Source: Trichoplusia ni
Taxonomy: Eukaryota > Arthropoda > Insecta > Lepidoptera > Noctuidae
Direction: 5' to 3'
NCBI RefSeq assembly: GCF_003590095.1
Contig: NW_020800126.1
Coordinates: forward strand, 1 to 64,000
DNA length: 64,000 nt
Shown here: in pieces, positions 21,864 to 34,429 of the stretch
Numbering within the stretch: position 1 is the first letter of the stretch
How the letters are laid out: each line of letters opens with the position of its first letter
Made by a program: the position numbers and the translations under genes
The notes under the pieces: generated by a model
Databases searched by the model: none
Seen by the model: the letters and a program-made list of their open reading frames with translations, nothing else
What the model was told of the DNA's origin: nothing

Positions 21864-24800
21864 ATCGCACAAGGCAGCTGTCTGCATGTAACCTACCTAC
21901 AACCTGCTGGTCTGTGCTCCCTCGGTAACTTCCACATTGATTCACTGCCTGACATCAGACGTCAGTGAATCACCACTTCCAGAGGTCACTATTGAGATAT
22001 CACTGTTTAACACAATGATGGAATATCCATGACCAGAAGTGGATGAATGTAAGCCAGATCGAATATTCAAATGTTTAGAAATTACCAATGTTTATTTTAT
22101 AAAAACCTCATTACCAGATGCATATGATTGCAGTCAGTGGGAAAATTACGAATATAATAAATGCAGGCCATTACCAACTTATAAATACGTCTGACGTATT
22201 GAAGTGTATTTATGACTGGTACTTATGAAACATTAATTATACACGGGATTAACCTGACAGGCCTACAAAAGATTTGGTTTTATAACACTACGGCACGGTT
22301 AGTTCGGTAACTCAGGAAAATCAGGACGTTTAACATTACAAGTGTTATTCGGAATTGAATCTCTTATATAGAATAAGGAGAATGCGGGTCGAAGGAATCT
22401 CCTGTAGGTATTTATGCACCTGCTTAAAACGGTCATGGATCGTCACCGTGACAAGTAAACCTTGCCCTTTAGTTCACGTGCCCAGACAGCTATTGCAGCT
22501 GCTTATCCCGTTAGATCGCAATTATATGTCTAGCATTCAATAACTAAAGCTGATATAAATCATGGCAAATTATGAAACTTTCATTAGTTAATGATCCCGC
22601 TCACCGCGCCACCGCGCCACCGCGCCGGGGCCGGGCTGGTCGCGTGCCGCTCGGTATTTACACACCATTATGTTTATAACAGAATTTGCGTGATTTATAA
22701 ATACTCGCTGAGACTTGATTCCACAATAAGAACATGCATAAACACATAATACGCATATTATAATAGGAGGTAATATCCTGTGGCTCACCAGATTATATAG
22801 TATCACCATGCTCAGTAATAGCCGGCTTCCGCTGGATAAATCAAAGGTTGTACATGACGGTCAACACTGCTAGATTACATATCAATATACAATAATATTA
22901 TTTTTCTTATTAATGTATAATATATGTAATTTTCTTATTTAATAACACTTTATTACAACACTCCCAAAAAAAAACACAGTAATTCACCTATAATCAAAGT
23001 AATGATTATAATTTACGGTCTGATAAGATTTCATCAAAAAAGTAAATTGTTCAAATGACATCAAATGGTATCTATGTAAATACAGATCAAATCAAAGCGA
23101 ATTTGAATAGCGCATAAGTGACCGTGAATTTAAGATGGTAATAGGCTTGAATATATAGTACTATAAATAGCAATAATTAAACTGCAAGGTAGCCAATAAC
23201 AATTGTAAGAATCGCATCAACTTTGTTAAATGCTAAAACGTGATCATCATATTTTTTATAGCGTATTTATGTATCGGATAACCACAAAGCAGTTTGTTGA
23301 GCGTAATCTCAGGAAGCGCCACGATGCCTTCCGCCGCTAAGTTGAGATGGTTACGAAACGACTTGGCAACAGGTAAAAAGTGAGGAGAGTCGAGGTTGTG
23401 CCGAGGTCACACCGCCCGAGCTCTGCCAACAGGCTCGCAGAATGAAAACCATCGTGCCTTCAAACGTGCCCGTACTGTTTACCTCGTTTGAAACTCTACC
23501 AAGAAATTATTTTTCAATAAACGTGCAGTGTTGAAACACGATTAAATTAATTGAGGATATCATATAAACTAAACTAGGAAAATAAGAAAAAAAAAGTTTT
23601 TTTTCTTATAAAACAGAACCATGAAGTTGAGCAAAGTAACTTCCTCGTGATTTAAAAATAACTGAAACATTCCGCAATCTCTGAGGTGATTTTAAAACAT
23701 GCCAACAAGTTTACTGAACCGCTTTTTTAAATTAAAATAGTATTATTCGTAGGTTTTTAATAAGAGTAACAAACTCGTAATAAACACACTTTATACAGTA
23801 GGTATAAGAATTTCCAACGACGCGGCAACTTAATTCAGAGTTCAATAAAACAAAATTGTAGAGCAATTGGCTTCAAGTATCGTAAGATTGTCTGCGCGCT
23901 GGTGGCTGCAGTTGCAACGCAATTGTGTTGTCAATTGGATGAAGAGACAAATTGCAGGAAACTTGAGTGGGTGCGAAGCGTCCACACATCTACTTCTTTA
24001 AGTAACAGAACAAAATCGAACAATTTTCATAGAAAATGCTGCAGATGTGTCTATGTCAGGCACATTTTGTGGGTGTATTACACCCTTGCTTATTAACTAA
24101 CTTACTCTTACAAAATTAGGAATTTTTTTGTAATTTGATTTACACGTTTTCGCGGTATGGTTGCGCTTATCGAAATTTAACAGTTGTAAATTAACAGGTA
24201 ACAGATACCAAAAGATTTTGATATTTCAAATGTGTGTTCAATCAATCTATGTGCACTAATGTGCATTTCTCGGTAGCAGACGAACCGGAAACCCTCGAGT
24301 GCCGATCGATACTCTCTGTTTTAATGAGCTTAGGTAGTTAGTTGTTACAATAGGCTTGGACCTTGTTATGTCTGTGAGAACCAATACTTTTATGCATTTG
24401 TTTGTGAACGACGGATCATGAACTGCTACCAGCACTTAACATGCGATGATATTCACCTGCAGCGGTGATAACTTCTCGTACACAAATATCTATATTTTAT
24501 CGATATACGATACCAAAGTTTTTCTTTAAGATCCTAAATACCGACTGTACTCACAGCGTAACACAATCGGAGTTGAGTTCCGAGTATAAGCTTACATAAA
24601 TAAACGTTACGTGAATTGTTTTCTCGGTAAGTGTTACCATCTGGCTGTAAACAATTGTCGGATAAGCAGAACTGTCCAGCACGTGCGATACGTTACGTGA
24701 GTCTGTTGAGCTGCGCGCTGGTCCAGGGGGAGCCGTCAGGAGGCGCTCCGGAGGCTGTGTCCTCTACACCTACTCATGCGCATGAATCATGATGACATCA

Positions 24801-26960
24801 TACATTTTGTATACTTCTGCCATTGTCGATCCATATTAAATTCTACATAATTGCGATATTATATTTACAGCTGAAATTATTGTAGGCATAGTTTCAAATG
24901 ATTAACTGATTTTAGATATCCTAAAATTACGATCAAGATAAAGGTCGAAATGATCTAATTTCACGGTCTACTGGTGCAGTACTGAATGATCCCAGTGATC
25001 TGATGCGGCCTTCCGTCGCACAATAATATGCGGATATAAGCAACATTACACCAAACTTGGTTTTATCTGATACCAGCTAAATCTGACCTCAACCTACAAT
25101 AATAACTATAGTTTTTAAGACTTCCTTTTAAAAATAGAATATTTAATTATCATTCAGTATATGCGTACTTCAATTGACAGTCTCCTTTAATACAGACAGG
25201 CAATCAAATGTCTGTAAGATTTTCTCAAGGAGAGGTCATGAGTTCACGTACCTATATCAATCTATGTAAATGAAATTCTATTTAACCTTTATTTAAATTA
25301 TGATTATTTCCGCATACCATTAGCAGTGTAACGTGATCAATTTAGCGAAGTGAGTCAGTGTACAAACAGGACCATGAAACTGAACACCGTCTGCTCTCCG
25401 CGGAGGTTGCATCAGTCTCTCCGCTGCTCGCTCGCTGTTGCACTCTCGCCGACTACGGCTCATGTTTCAGCGGATTACCTCTAATTTTAATTTGTCGGCG
25501 GTTACCTAACGCATGTTCATATGAATCCAAGGTTAACAGTTATTTCGTGTGCCAGTCACGTTCAATTCTACTGACACAAGTTTTGTTCTAATATTTACTT
25601 GTTAAAGCTCTGCTATGGCCCTTCATCTCCATTGACACGTCTTGTTGATTTCATGCATTCCTGCATTCATCAGCCACTGGCATAATTAGTTAAATATTGA
25701 TATAAATTTACATTTCCTAAGAATATGTATATACCTACCACTAAAAGTACAGAATTATATTGTGTTTTTCGCTTTTATGTGCAGATTTTTCTGAAGTTAG
25801 TTAAATTTATATTTTAAAATTCGAATTGAGAAATCTCCTTCAATAAATTTACGTTTAATTTGTATTGAATTCCTTTACGTATTCACGACGCTCCGTTGGA
25901 AATGAAATAAATGTCTTAGAGTGAGTATTTCCATTGATTAAGAATTACATGAAATATTAAAATAATTATGTACCTATATAGACTTAAAAGAAAAAAAGTG
26001 GTTAGATTAGAATTTTGAATTAAATTTTGGCTTATTAAGGAGTAAAATTGTTAGAAACAAAGAAAAAAAATTATAGTTATAAACTAGACGTGATTACCAG
26101 ATGTTCAAGGGGGTTTTACTATCTTGGGAAATCTGAATTACACCACTGTCTAACTACGGTTATCTAAAATTTAGTGGATGGTATTTCTATTGGGTTAATT
26201 AGCGGGAAGTCCAGTCTGCCGCGTGAGATTTACTGTTATGATGAGATGAAGATTGTAGCTGTATGCATGCAATCTGGGGAATCCAAATAATGATAAGAAC
26301 TGCTTTATTATGATAAAGATAAACAAAACATAAGATAATTTGTAGTTACTTGCATAAATAAATACAATAAGCGCGGTCACTTTCGTGCCTGACTTATAAA
26401 TCGCGGTGTACAATAGCAATTTACGCGTTCTTCGCTGCGTTCGTGTTGTGTTTGTAACGCGATACGCGACACGATGCTGTTCACGTTCTCTCACAGCTCG
26501 TCCTTCAAACTCTACAAATATCACAATCATGTAAACATCGACTACTTATGTCTTCTTTAAAATTACTACTTTGAAATTATTAGCCGTGTCATAATACTCC
26601 TAAATATATAAGATCCGGTTGTACGCCGCTGTCAGAATATGAGGTACTGGGTCTGAGCGTCACGAGCCCGGCGCGGTGGTGGTGTCGAGGCCGCCCACCA
26701 GCCGCGCTGCGCCACCACGCGCCGCGCCGCACACTCCTATTGACCTCACGTTACGAGCATCTTCCTATGTTTGCCGACGTGACCCGGTTACTGATGCCCC
26801 GTTGTCGCACATAACTTATAGGTTCGCCTGATTTTGAACGTGCTACGAATGTAACTCGGATTTTTGTTGTAAACATGACTTACGTTGTCTTTGGGCTAAG
26901 GTAAATAGAACCGTAAAAATAAGTAAATTGACGAATTTCTATCTTATTTAGAGGGATATC

Positions 26961-27009
26961 AGTCACCAAAGTATTAAGATGAAAGGGTCATCTTAATACG
27001 TTGGTGACT
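26961..27009. repeat. 22-bp near-perfect hairpin
   Basis: The arm at 26961-26982 (AGTCACCAAAGTATTAAGAT plus GA) pairs with 26988-27009 with one mismatch and a 5-nt AAGGG loop. The loop is too short and the whole too compact for a usual pre-microRNA. It may be a recombination or mobile-element scar, or a structural signal. Confidence 0.7.
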
Positions 27010-30000
27010 TTATGCAAGAAGATTACAGATTGATGTAATACACCAATTTGACTGGACATGGCTAGGATAGTATCTATTGCAGTCAGGAAATAAATAGCAT
27101 CAGGACCGCAATAAAAGGTAGTAAGTAATTTTAAATCCAATAGTTGTGGGAAAATGTCATTGTTATATTTAGTTAAGTATTCACTCAACGCATTACCACA
27201 TTATTTATAAGGTCAAAAACAATCGATTGCGTGAAACGCGACCGAAATAGTCGCTGCGTGAGCTCCAGCTATTAGGTACGTCCGAGCTGGAGCGAGCCAC
27301 TAATGTACCGGCGATGGTTTTACACAAACACATTACTCAGGGGAACAGAAAGAGGCAATCAATTCACTAATTTGATCTCTTGTTATGATTTTAGTGTCAA
27401 CGATTAGTTTTATGTCAGTTAAAGTTATGAAATTACTTCCGTTCATACTCATTCAAGTAGATATCGTTAATTTTGAAAGGAGATCATGTTTTAAAAATCT
27501 CTTGAATTAAAATACCTACGTAATTGACCGGCTAGTTATCATAAAAGATAAAAAGGCCATGACTGAATACACAAACAAGGAGGAAAAAGCGTAGATCCCT
27601 GTGAAACAAAAGTAGAGACAATACGCTATAACTATTGAGATTTAAAACAAAAAATCAAAATAAAGAGAGAAACAACAATTCATATCTGGCCGACACTTTT
27701 CATAAAGATTAACGTTACTAGTTTATTATTCGTAAGTACAATAAACAAACCACCTGCGGGTATTCACAACACCGAGCATGTAGAGATAAAGAGTTTGTGT
27801 GGATGTTACGCAAGCGGGCGGCGCACACGCTGACCGTGACCGCGCGGCGAAAGTGACGCCGACCTGCGCGAGCGCACCATGCCGCCCACAACTATACAGG
27901 AGGATCATACAACTCCTATACCTTCAGCTCGCGAATTTATGCAGAAAAGTTGTTCAACAACAGTCAGCAGGTGAACTTGACCTGCTACACTCCGACATTT
28001 GTCTTCCGGTCAAAAGAAAAGAACTAATGTGTGATAGCATACAAGAGAGAGTTCTTGTTTCGACTAGAGCTCTCGACCGCTTATATATATTATATTAATA
28101 ATATTTTAAATTATCATCTTTAAAATCTTTCTATTGGAACTTCTTTGAATGTTTGTTATGCTGGCGGTGACGCCCGCGCATAGCGCTGACATGCCGGCAG
28201 CGCTTCCCACAGGCCGGTCGCGGGCGCCACCGACGCGGGCGCGGCGGCGTGAACCGTTACATCCATACCAGTGCACACGCATGCTCCGTACCTACATGGG
28301 CATACCGGTGTAAAGCTTAATAGATAGGTGTAGGTATAGGTCCTGTATCTGATGTGTTGGATGTAGTGTTGATTTGTTTGTTTCTTACCTATTGGTTATT
28401 TCAGATTCATTCCTTCATGCGGGCAAAATTGATTACTGAATGTATGCTGTAATGCCGTAAGGTATTACCGTAAGGTAAGACTGTCTAAATCGTCTATGTT
28501 TTACCTTTTCAGATTTCAGTAACTTTCAGTGACCTCTCTGAGAGTAAGTCTGCGTCAAATATATCAGAGCAGCTAATGTTTAAGTGACGTGTATGTGCAG
28601 CGGCGCGTGCGCACCACCCTTGACCCCGATACCATCTCACCGGTGAAGTGCAGCCGCTCATAGCATACCTAGCTATAGTGACGGTTCATGACTGTTACCA
28701 GACAAACTGACTACTAAATACACTGAAAGGCTCATACTGTAAACGGTGCTGCCGACTCAGCCACTAAATAAATATCTTGTGTATTATTAGTTCTCACAAA
28801 TATTTGTGTTAGACCACAACATAGCTATTATTTATTTGCGGATTTGTACGTCAGTCTGGAAATCAGGTTTTGGTAGAACTTATGTTTTATCTCCATTCTA
28901 CAATCAGGTTCCTAATAAAAACAGTCTGTGAGACACAATATTTGTAAAAAATAGAGGTCAATCCTTAAAACACATGGGCTACAAATTATCGTTATTAATA
29001 GTACCAAATTTCAAGAAAGCTGTTAAGCGCGCGATGTCAACTATGAAATTGATGAAGTGATTTAATTACATCAATCCGTTTCCGTTCAAGCAGTCGGTTG
29101 AGTGATGAATAAATTTTGTAGATACACACAATAATATTTACTCGTGGTATACAGTCCGGTGACAGACGGACGGATGGTAGCAGCCTTTATTAGGCAACTG
29201 CTGTTGTTATTATTCCAAATGCAAAGGTAGAAACAAATGTTTTTGTTGTAAATATGAAACAATTCAATGTCAGCGGCAGATACGAGCGCTCAATTAGCCA
29301 GTCGCCAAGTATGTTAATGTTGAAATACATACAACAATCATATTTTTAGCTTTGTAATTTAAAAACTTCCTTTTTTAATATAATCTTCAATACTTTTTGT
29401 AAGAAAAACAAATGTTACACTTGTGCTTAAAGTGCTTGTGCTTTACAATATAATGTTTTATAGTCTTCCCCTATGTATATGTACATGAGTGAATCATACG
29501 TCATAAAGTAGAGTCTTAGAGGTCATATTAAAACATCCAAGAAAGGCTTACATCTAACTAAAGACCACCTCGACAAATAAAAAATAAACTTTAACAAATT
29601 AGTTCTTAATTTTATTTCTACAAAACACTTATGTTTAGTTGTCGCTGCACTGGAGTGGTGAGCTTCCATGTCTGCAACAACAGTGTTGTTTTCAGAGTTT
29701 ATCAATAGTCGTCTAGTTAGCGGTAGTAAGCATGTTATTAGTGCATTGTCTCCATCACAATAGTTCGCGGCTATTGTAGAGCTGATATCATCTAGCTGGG
29801 ATTGTTTACTGGCTCAGAGTTAACTGATCCTATTGTGTCGCTGACTGCTTCTACACTGATCTCAGATGTCCGTCGTCACTCAGGATTATTCGAAAACCAA
29901 ATATTGAGTCTGTGACAGGATTACGGCCTCGCTTATCGCTACCTCTCTACACTTATAATGCCACATATTCTGGTCTGCGTCATATCTTAATAAGACTATT

Positions 30001-30549
30001 ATAACCTGAAGTTTTAAGTTCAGTTAATTGACGTCAGTGAATGCTTGAGCGGTCATCAAAGCTAATTAACAACGAGAACTATGTTTTATCAGTTGTATGT
30101 TATGCTGGGTGCTTTTCTACTTTATTCAGAAACTTCTTAATTATCTAAAAATATTACTAAGTCGCCGATAGATCTCCTCGCCTATCTCCTTAAAAAGTCC
30201 TTTTAGAATTCTGATTTTTCAACATCTCTGAAATCAATTTTGCGTCAAAAATATTCCCAGTCAATTTTGACAGGCAATGAGTAACAAGTAACGTGTATAA
30301 GAAGTACACCCTAGTTGGCAGACGTCACGAATCCAGCACAATATTATGCTGTAACTAGTTGTTACATAATTTAACTAATAGCGGGGCGCGGCGCGGCCTA
30401 GTTCGGCGGACACCATTAATTTGATCAAGCTGGGAATGTGTACAAGCCGCGTGGCAACTTACTGCTGCTTCCAAGAACTTGGCTTCTGTTCATTATGAGG
30501 ATTAAAATGCTATGCGGTCTGTGTGTTTCGTCCGACGTTCCGTTTTAGC

Positions 30550-31840
30550 TAAGGGTGAATTTCAACAGGTCCAAAAAAATCTTCATTTCCGTGGATTTTT
30601 TATTCTTCAACTTTAGAACAATAAAAAATAGTGTTTTCTCAAGTTTTCGATCAGATATGCAGTTTTGCTTAATATCTAGCAGATAGCTTAAAAAACTAAC
30701 GAGATATACAAGATTGAAAATTCCGTGCCACGGCGATGAAACATGCATGCACGGCAATGAAACAGGCGTCCATGGCAATGAAATGTTATTATAGTGTACA
30801 AGAATATTTAAATGATAAAGTTAATCATTGAAACAAAAATAAATACTATTAATTTATACGCAATAATAATAGAATATAATGTGTAAAAATCCAGTCACAC
30901 ATGATATTATTTTTATAATATAACTATAAATAGATACATTCCTGTCTAGTGGTGAAACAAACATAAGTCACGGAAATGAAACGCGTGGCCACGGCAATGA
31001 AAGGAAACTGTTTTACAAGGCACGGCGATGATATTTTTTTCATTCCCGTGTATTTTTTTTCATTGCCATAGCAAATTTTGTCCACGGAAACCACGGAAAT
31101 GAGAGCACGGCGATGAAAATCAAGGGGTATAATTCAATTTACTAAAAAACTGGTAATAATTCACAGTAATGAACACTTTACAAATAAGCTAAATATAAAT
31201 GGCATTGTATTGAATGCTCAATCGAGATTAAAAACTTATTGAAATAAAAGTTAGACCTATCCACGGCGATGAAAGAAAAAATGTCCAGTACCAAAAAAAT
31301 TGAATACTTTTAATTATAGCTCGAAAACGCAGGCACGTACACACGTCGTTCCTTGTCTAGCCTTTCGACGTTACTTATATGCAACGTTTAACGCAAAACG
31401 GGAGCGACGCAAAACGTTAGAATATGCAATATTCTCAAATATGTTTAGGACATGGCGATGAAAGGTAGTTCTGGGACAAATGGTTTTTTATTAACCATAC
31501 GTTGTATTGTGTAAATATTTGAATAAATGTATTCCGAGTCAATACTCTAACTATTCACGAACCAAATAAAACTAAGTTTTAATATAAATAACGATACATT
31601 TCTGATCAATGATGACTTTAATACATCAAGGTGAGTCGTGGACAAACACGGCGATGAAAGATTATGTGGTTTAACTTTTTTTTTGGAAAACCTATTAATT
31701 ATATTAATAAAATATTTAGTGCTACAGATAGATTTTTATGTCATCTACCTAAAAAAAAATGTTAGAACATTATAACAATGCTTTTTAGTACCGATTTCAT
31801 CGATGCCACGCAATTTTTGGGTCCGGGAAATTCACCCCTA
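30550..31840. mobile_element. Non-autonomous DNA element packed with CACGGCRATGAAA motifs
   Basis: Imperfect terminal inverted repeats (TAAGGGTGAATTTC at 30550, and the reverse complement of TAGGGGTGAATTTC ending at 31840) bound 1.29 kb. Inside are about 13 copies, in both orientations, of a motif close to CACGGCRATGAAA. Plus-strand copies begin near 30729, 30750, 30771, 30969, 30990, 31021, 31092, 31106, 31262, 31451 and 31647. Minus-strand copies lie near 30582, 31039 and 31059. No long open frame is present. Dispersed short motifs between inverted repeats are what transposase-binding subterminal repeats look like. The superfamily is not identified and I see no clean target-site duplication. 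Confidence 0.6.
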
Positions 31841-34408
31841 ATTGCTACCCATGCATGCGCTGCTTCAGATAATTTGAATTGAAATTTCATTGAAATTAAA
31901 TGGTATAAACGAATCGTGTTGAGTATTTTATTTATAACGGACAATAACAACTATTTCGTTGACGTTTGAAAATTGTTATCTCGAACAAACTCAAGGAATA
32001 GGAAAGCCTTTTTTGTCATACTCCATAAGTAGCTTACTTCTAAACAGTGTAAAATCTAAATCATGTCGTGTAACCATGACATTAGAGGTGTAAGTCGCGT
32101 GTGCAGGTGTGGCGGCGCGGCCACGTGTTGCGTCACTCATGTGGTCGTGTTGGTGAGGCTCGTAGTACGCGCGAGGGGTGAGTGCCCGACCACAGCGCCG
32201 CCTCTGAACAGGTTTGGGTTAGCAGACAAGCAGAATGGCATCAGTTGTTACGTACTACGCTACGGTGTCTCATAATATATGTTCTGTAGGCGAAACGGGA
32301 CAAGCTGAAATGAAACCCAATTTTTTTATGTGCCTAAGAACGGGAAGGAGAACGTATAGAAATTAACTTGCGGATAAAAAAGTGAGCTGAGTATAATATA
32401 TTTTCCAGAGAAAAAGTAACAGAGTTTGGCACGTGGTTCGTCACGTTTTGCGAAACTTTATGTTGCGAAAATCCAAAAGAAGACCTACAGGTGAGCAAAA
32501 ACTTCGTAGCGTTAATGTTTCCTAATCCACTTCACGGAAAAAGAGTTCAGAAATCAAATAAATCTGATGACATCGGCCAGTGTAACCTGAGCTCTGCCAC
32601 CTCCTCTTATGGAAAGACTGTGGAGACAAGACACGGTTTAGTTATGAACTGAATGTGTACGTGTTAGTAAAAATCTGTGTGCTTAGTATGGATCAACCGT
32701 AAGTCAAGCAGTTTGAGTTATACTATTGCCTGTTGAATGATATCTAGAAATGAGTTCATTGAATGTCGATTAATATGTATGAGCGTGTAATTATCCCGTA
32801 CTGGTTGGCTATCACGGTCCTTACACGGCAGGCTGTCGCTGCGAGCTGACCCGCATCCACAATGAGCGGCGGCTGCGCGAGCATTACCAGGTATGGCCGA
32901 GTAACCAGCATAATGTAGCTTGGGAGTGCATAGCACAACTTTAATAGGCAGGATAGAGGACCAGTTTTTACAAAACTCTTTGTTTTCGTTAGTGAAGTTT
33001 TAATTCTTAGAGGTTATAAAGGAGAGTGTCAGTTGACCCCGTGACATCAGCAGCCAGGCGTGACCCTAGCGTGTAGTACTGACCTTGATACTCCTGGATG
33101 TTACCGATACCTCACAATTAACGTGAACGGTCGTATTAATGAATATAGTTCACGATTTATGTGACTGATTTACGATAGTTTATGGGAGCGCTTGTATCGC
33201 GATGTAATTCGCATAATGGCCAATTAATTAAGTCATAGTTAGCTCACGATAATTCAATGTTGCGGCGTAATGTATTCGCGTGAAAAAACGTTGTAACTCC
33301 TGAAATATGAGTGTTGGTCGCGCCACTAGAGGGCGGGGCAGTGACGCACCGCGCGCCGCGCCGGCTGTTGTGTCCGGCACAGATATTGGTAATTCGACCT
33401 GACTATTATAAAAAATATGTATGACATGCATGCAACATCAGAAACCAAGTAAGAATTTGCATGAGGTATGATTTCCAATGTACATATGTGTAGGTATGTC
33501 GCGTGCCGACACTGCGGTTATTGTCGAATTTAAAATGTGCTACAGTAAGTAACGGGACCCGCGCCGGGGCCGGGAGACCCGCGAGCGGAGCACGGCGCAT
33601 GAACCAGGCCACTCCCGGATGACAATGAAACCACCATTCAATATCTACGAGTAATACTACAATTCATCTTGCAATTAAGAATATTAGAAACATTTAGTAA
33701 CCGACGTGGTTCGTTTGCTCAGGCTGCCCTCAATAATTATTAGTAGTAAACTTGTGTCACAACAGAATTCGCTAATAAAAAGGAACAAGGACTGATTAAA
33801 TATTTTCATGTCTAAACATTTTGGTACACCTTGGTTAACAAGCATATCTACAGACCTACACCAGCCTCTCTGTGTTGTACTGGTCTGCCTGTGCTTCCTG
33901 CAGCAGCACGCGTGCTGTTGTACCTGTTCTGGCCTGAACCTGGCTCGACTCCAGCCTGCTCGTCGCCTTCCCCAACCATGTATTATGTACGCGCTATAGC
34001 TCGTGTAGTTCACGCATTTTTAGATTTAACTTCTTGTGAACATTTTATTTGTTACATTGTTGTTCAACTCACTTTTGTAAGTGCTTTTAATTTTTGAGTA
34101 AAATAATATGTACGTAATCTTACAATGTAAAGTCATGTATCGATTTTATAATTGTTTTCATGTTTAAAATACAACCTACTATGTAGAATCACACATTTTG
34201 CATAAGTCTTTCATGTTAAATGGCTAGACCAACAGCTCTATTGTAATAAATGATTCACGCACCGATGAGTTACCTCGTTGATTCAGATAGTAAACGGTTC
34301 GTTATACATTACTGACGTAACAAGTCCTTCACGGGGGATTGTCTGATCAGCCGCGACGTGTATGTCGTACATGTCGGAAGCGTCGCGACGGCCATCCGGT
34401 ACTCCCAC

Positions 34409-34429
34409 CGGGCCGGGCCGGGCCGGGCC
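34409..34429. repeat. (GGGCC)n microsatellite
   Basis: This is a short run of four GGGCC units in a small GC-rich patch. It is isolated, with no gene nearby. Confidence 0.85.

Noticed and set aside
26961..27009. Hairpin as a microRNA precursor
   Set aside because: A 5-nt loop and a 49-nt total length do not fit a canonical pre-microRNA.
33684..34097. Overlapping frames on both strands near 33.8-34.1 kb
   Set aside because: A short GC-richer patch with leucine- or cysteine-rich readings but no known domain. Possible splice sites were not phase-consistent with anything nearby.
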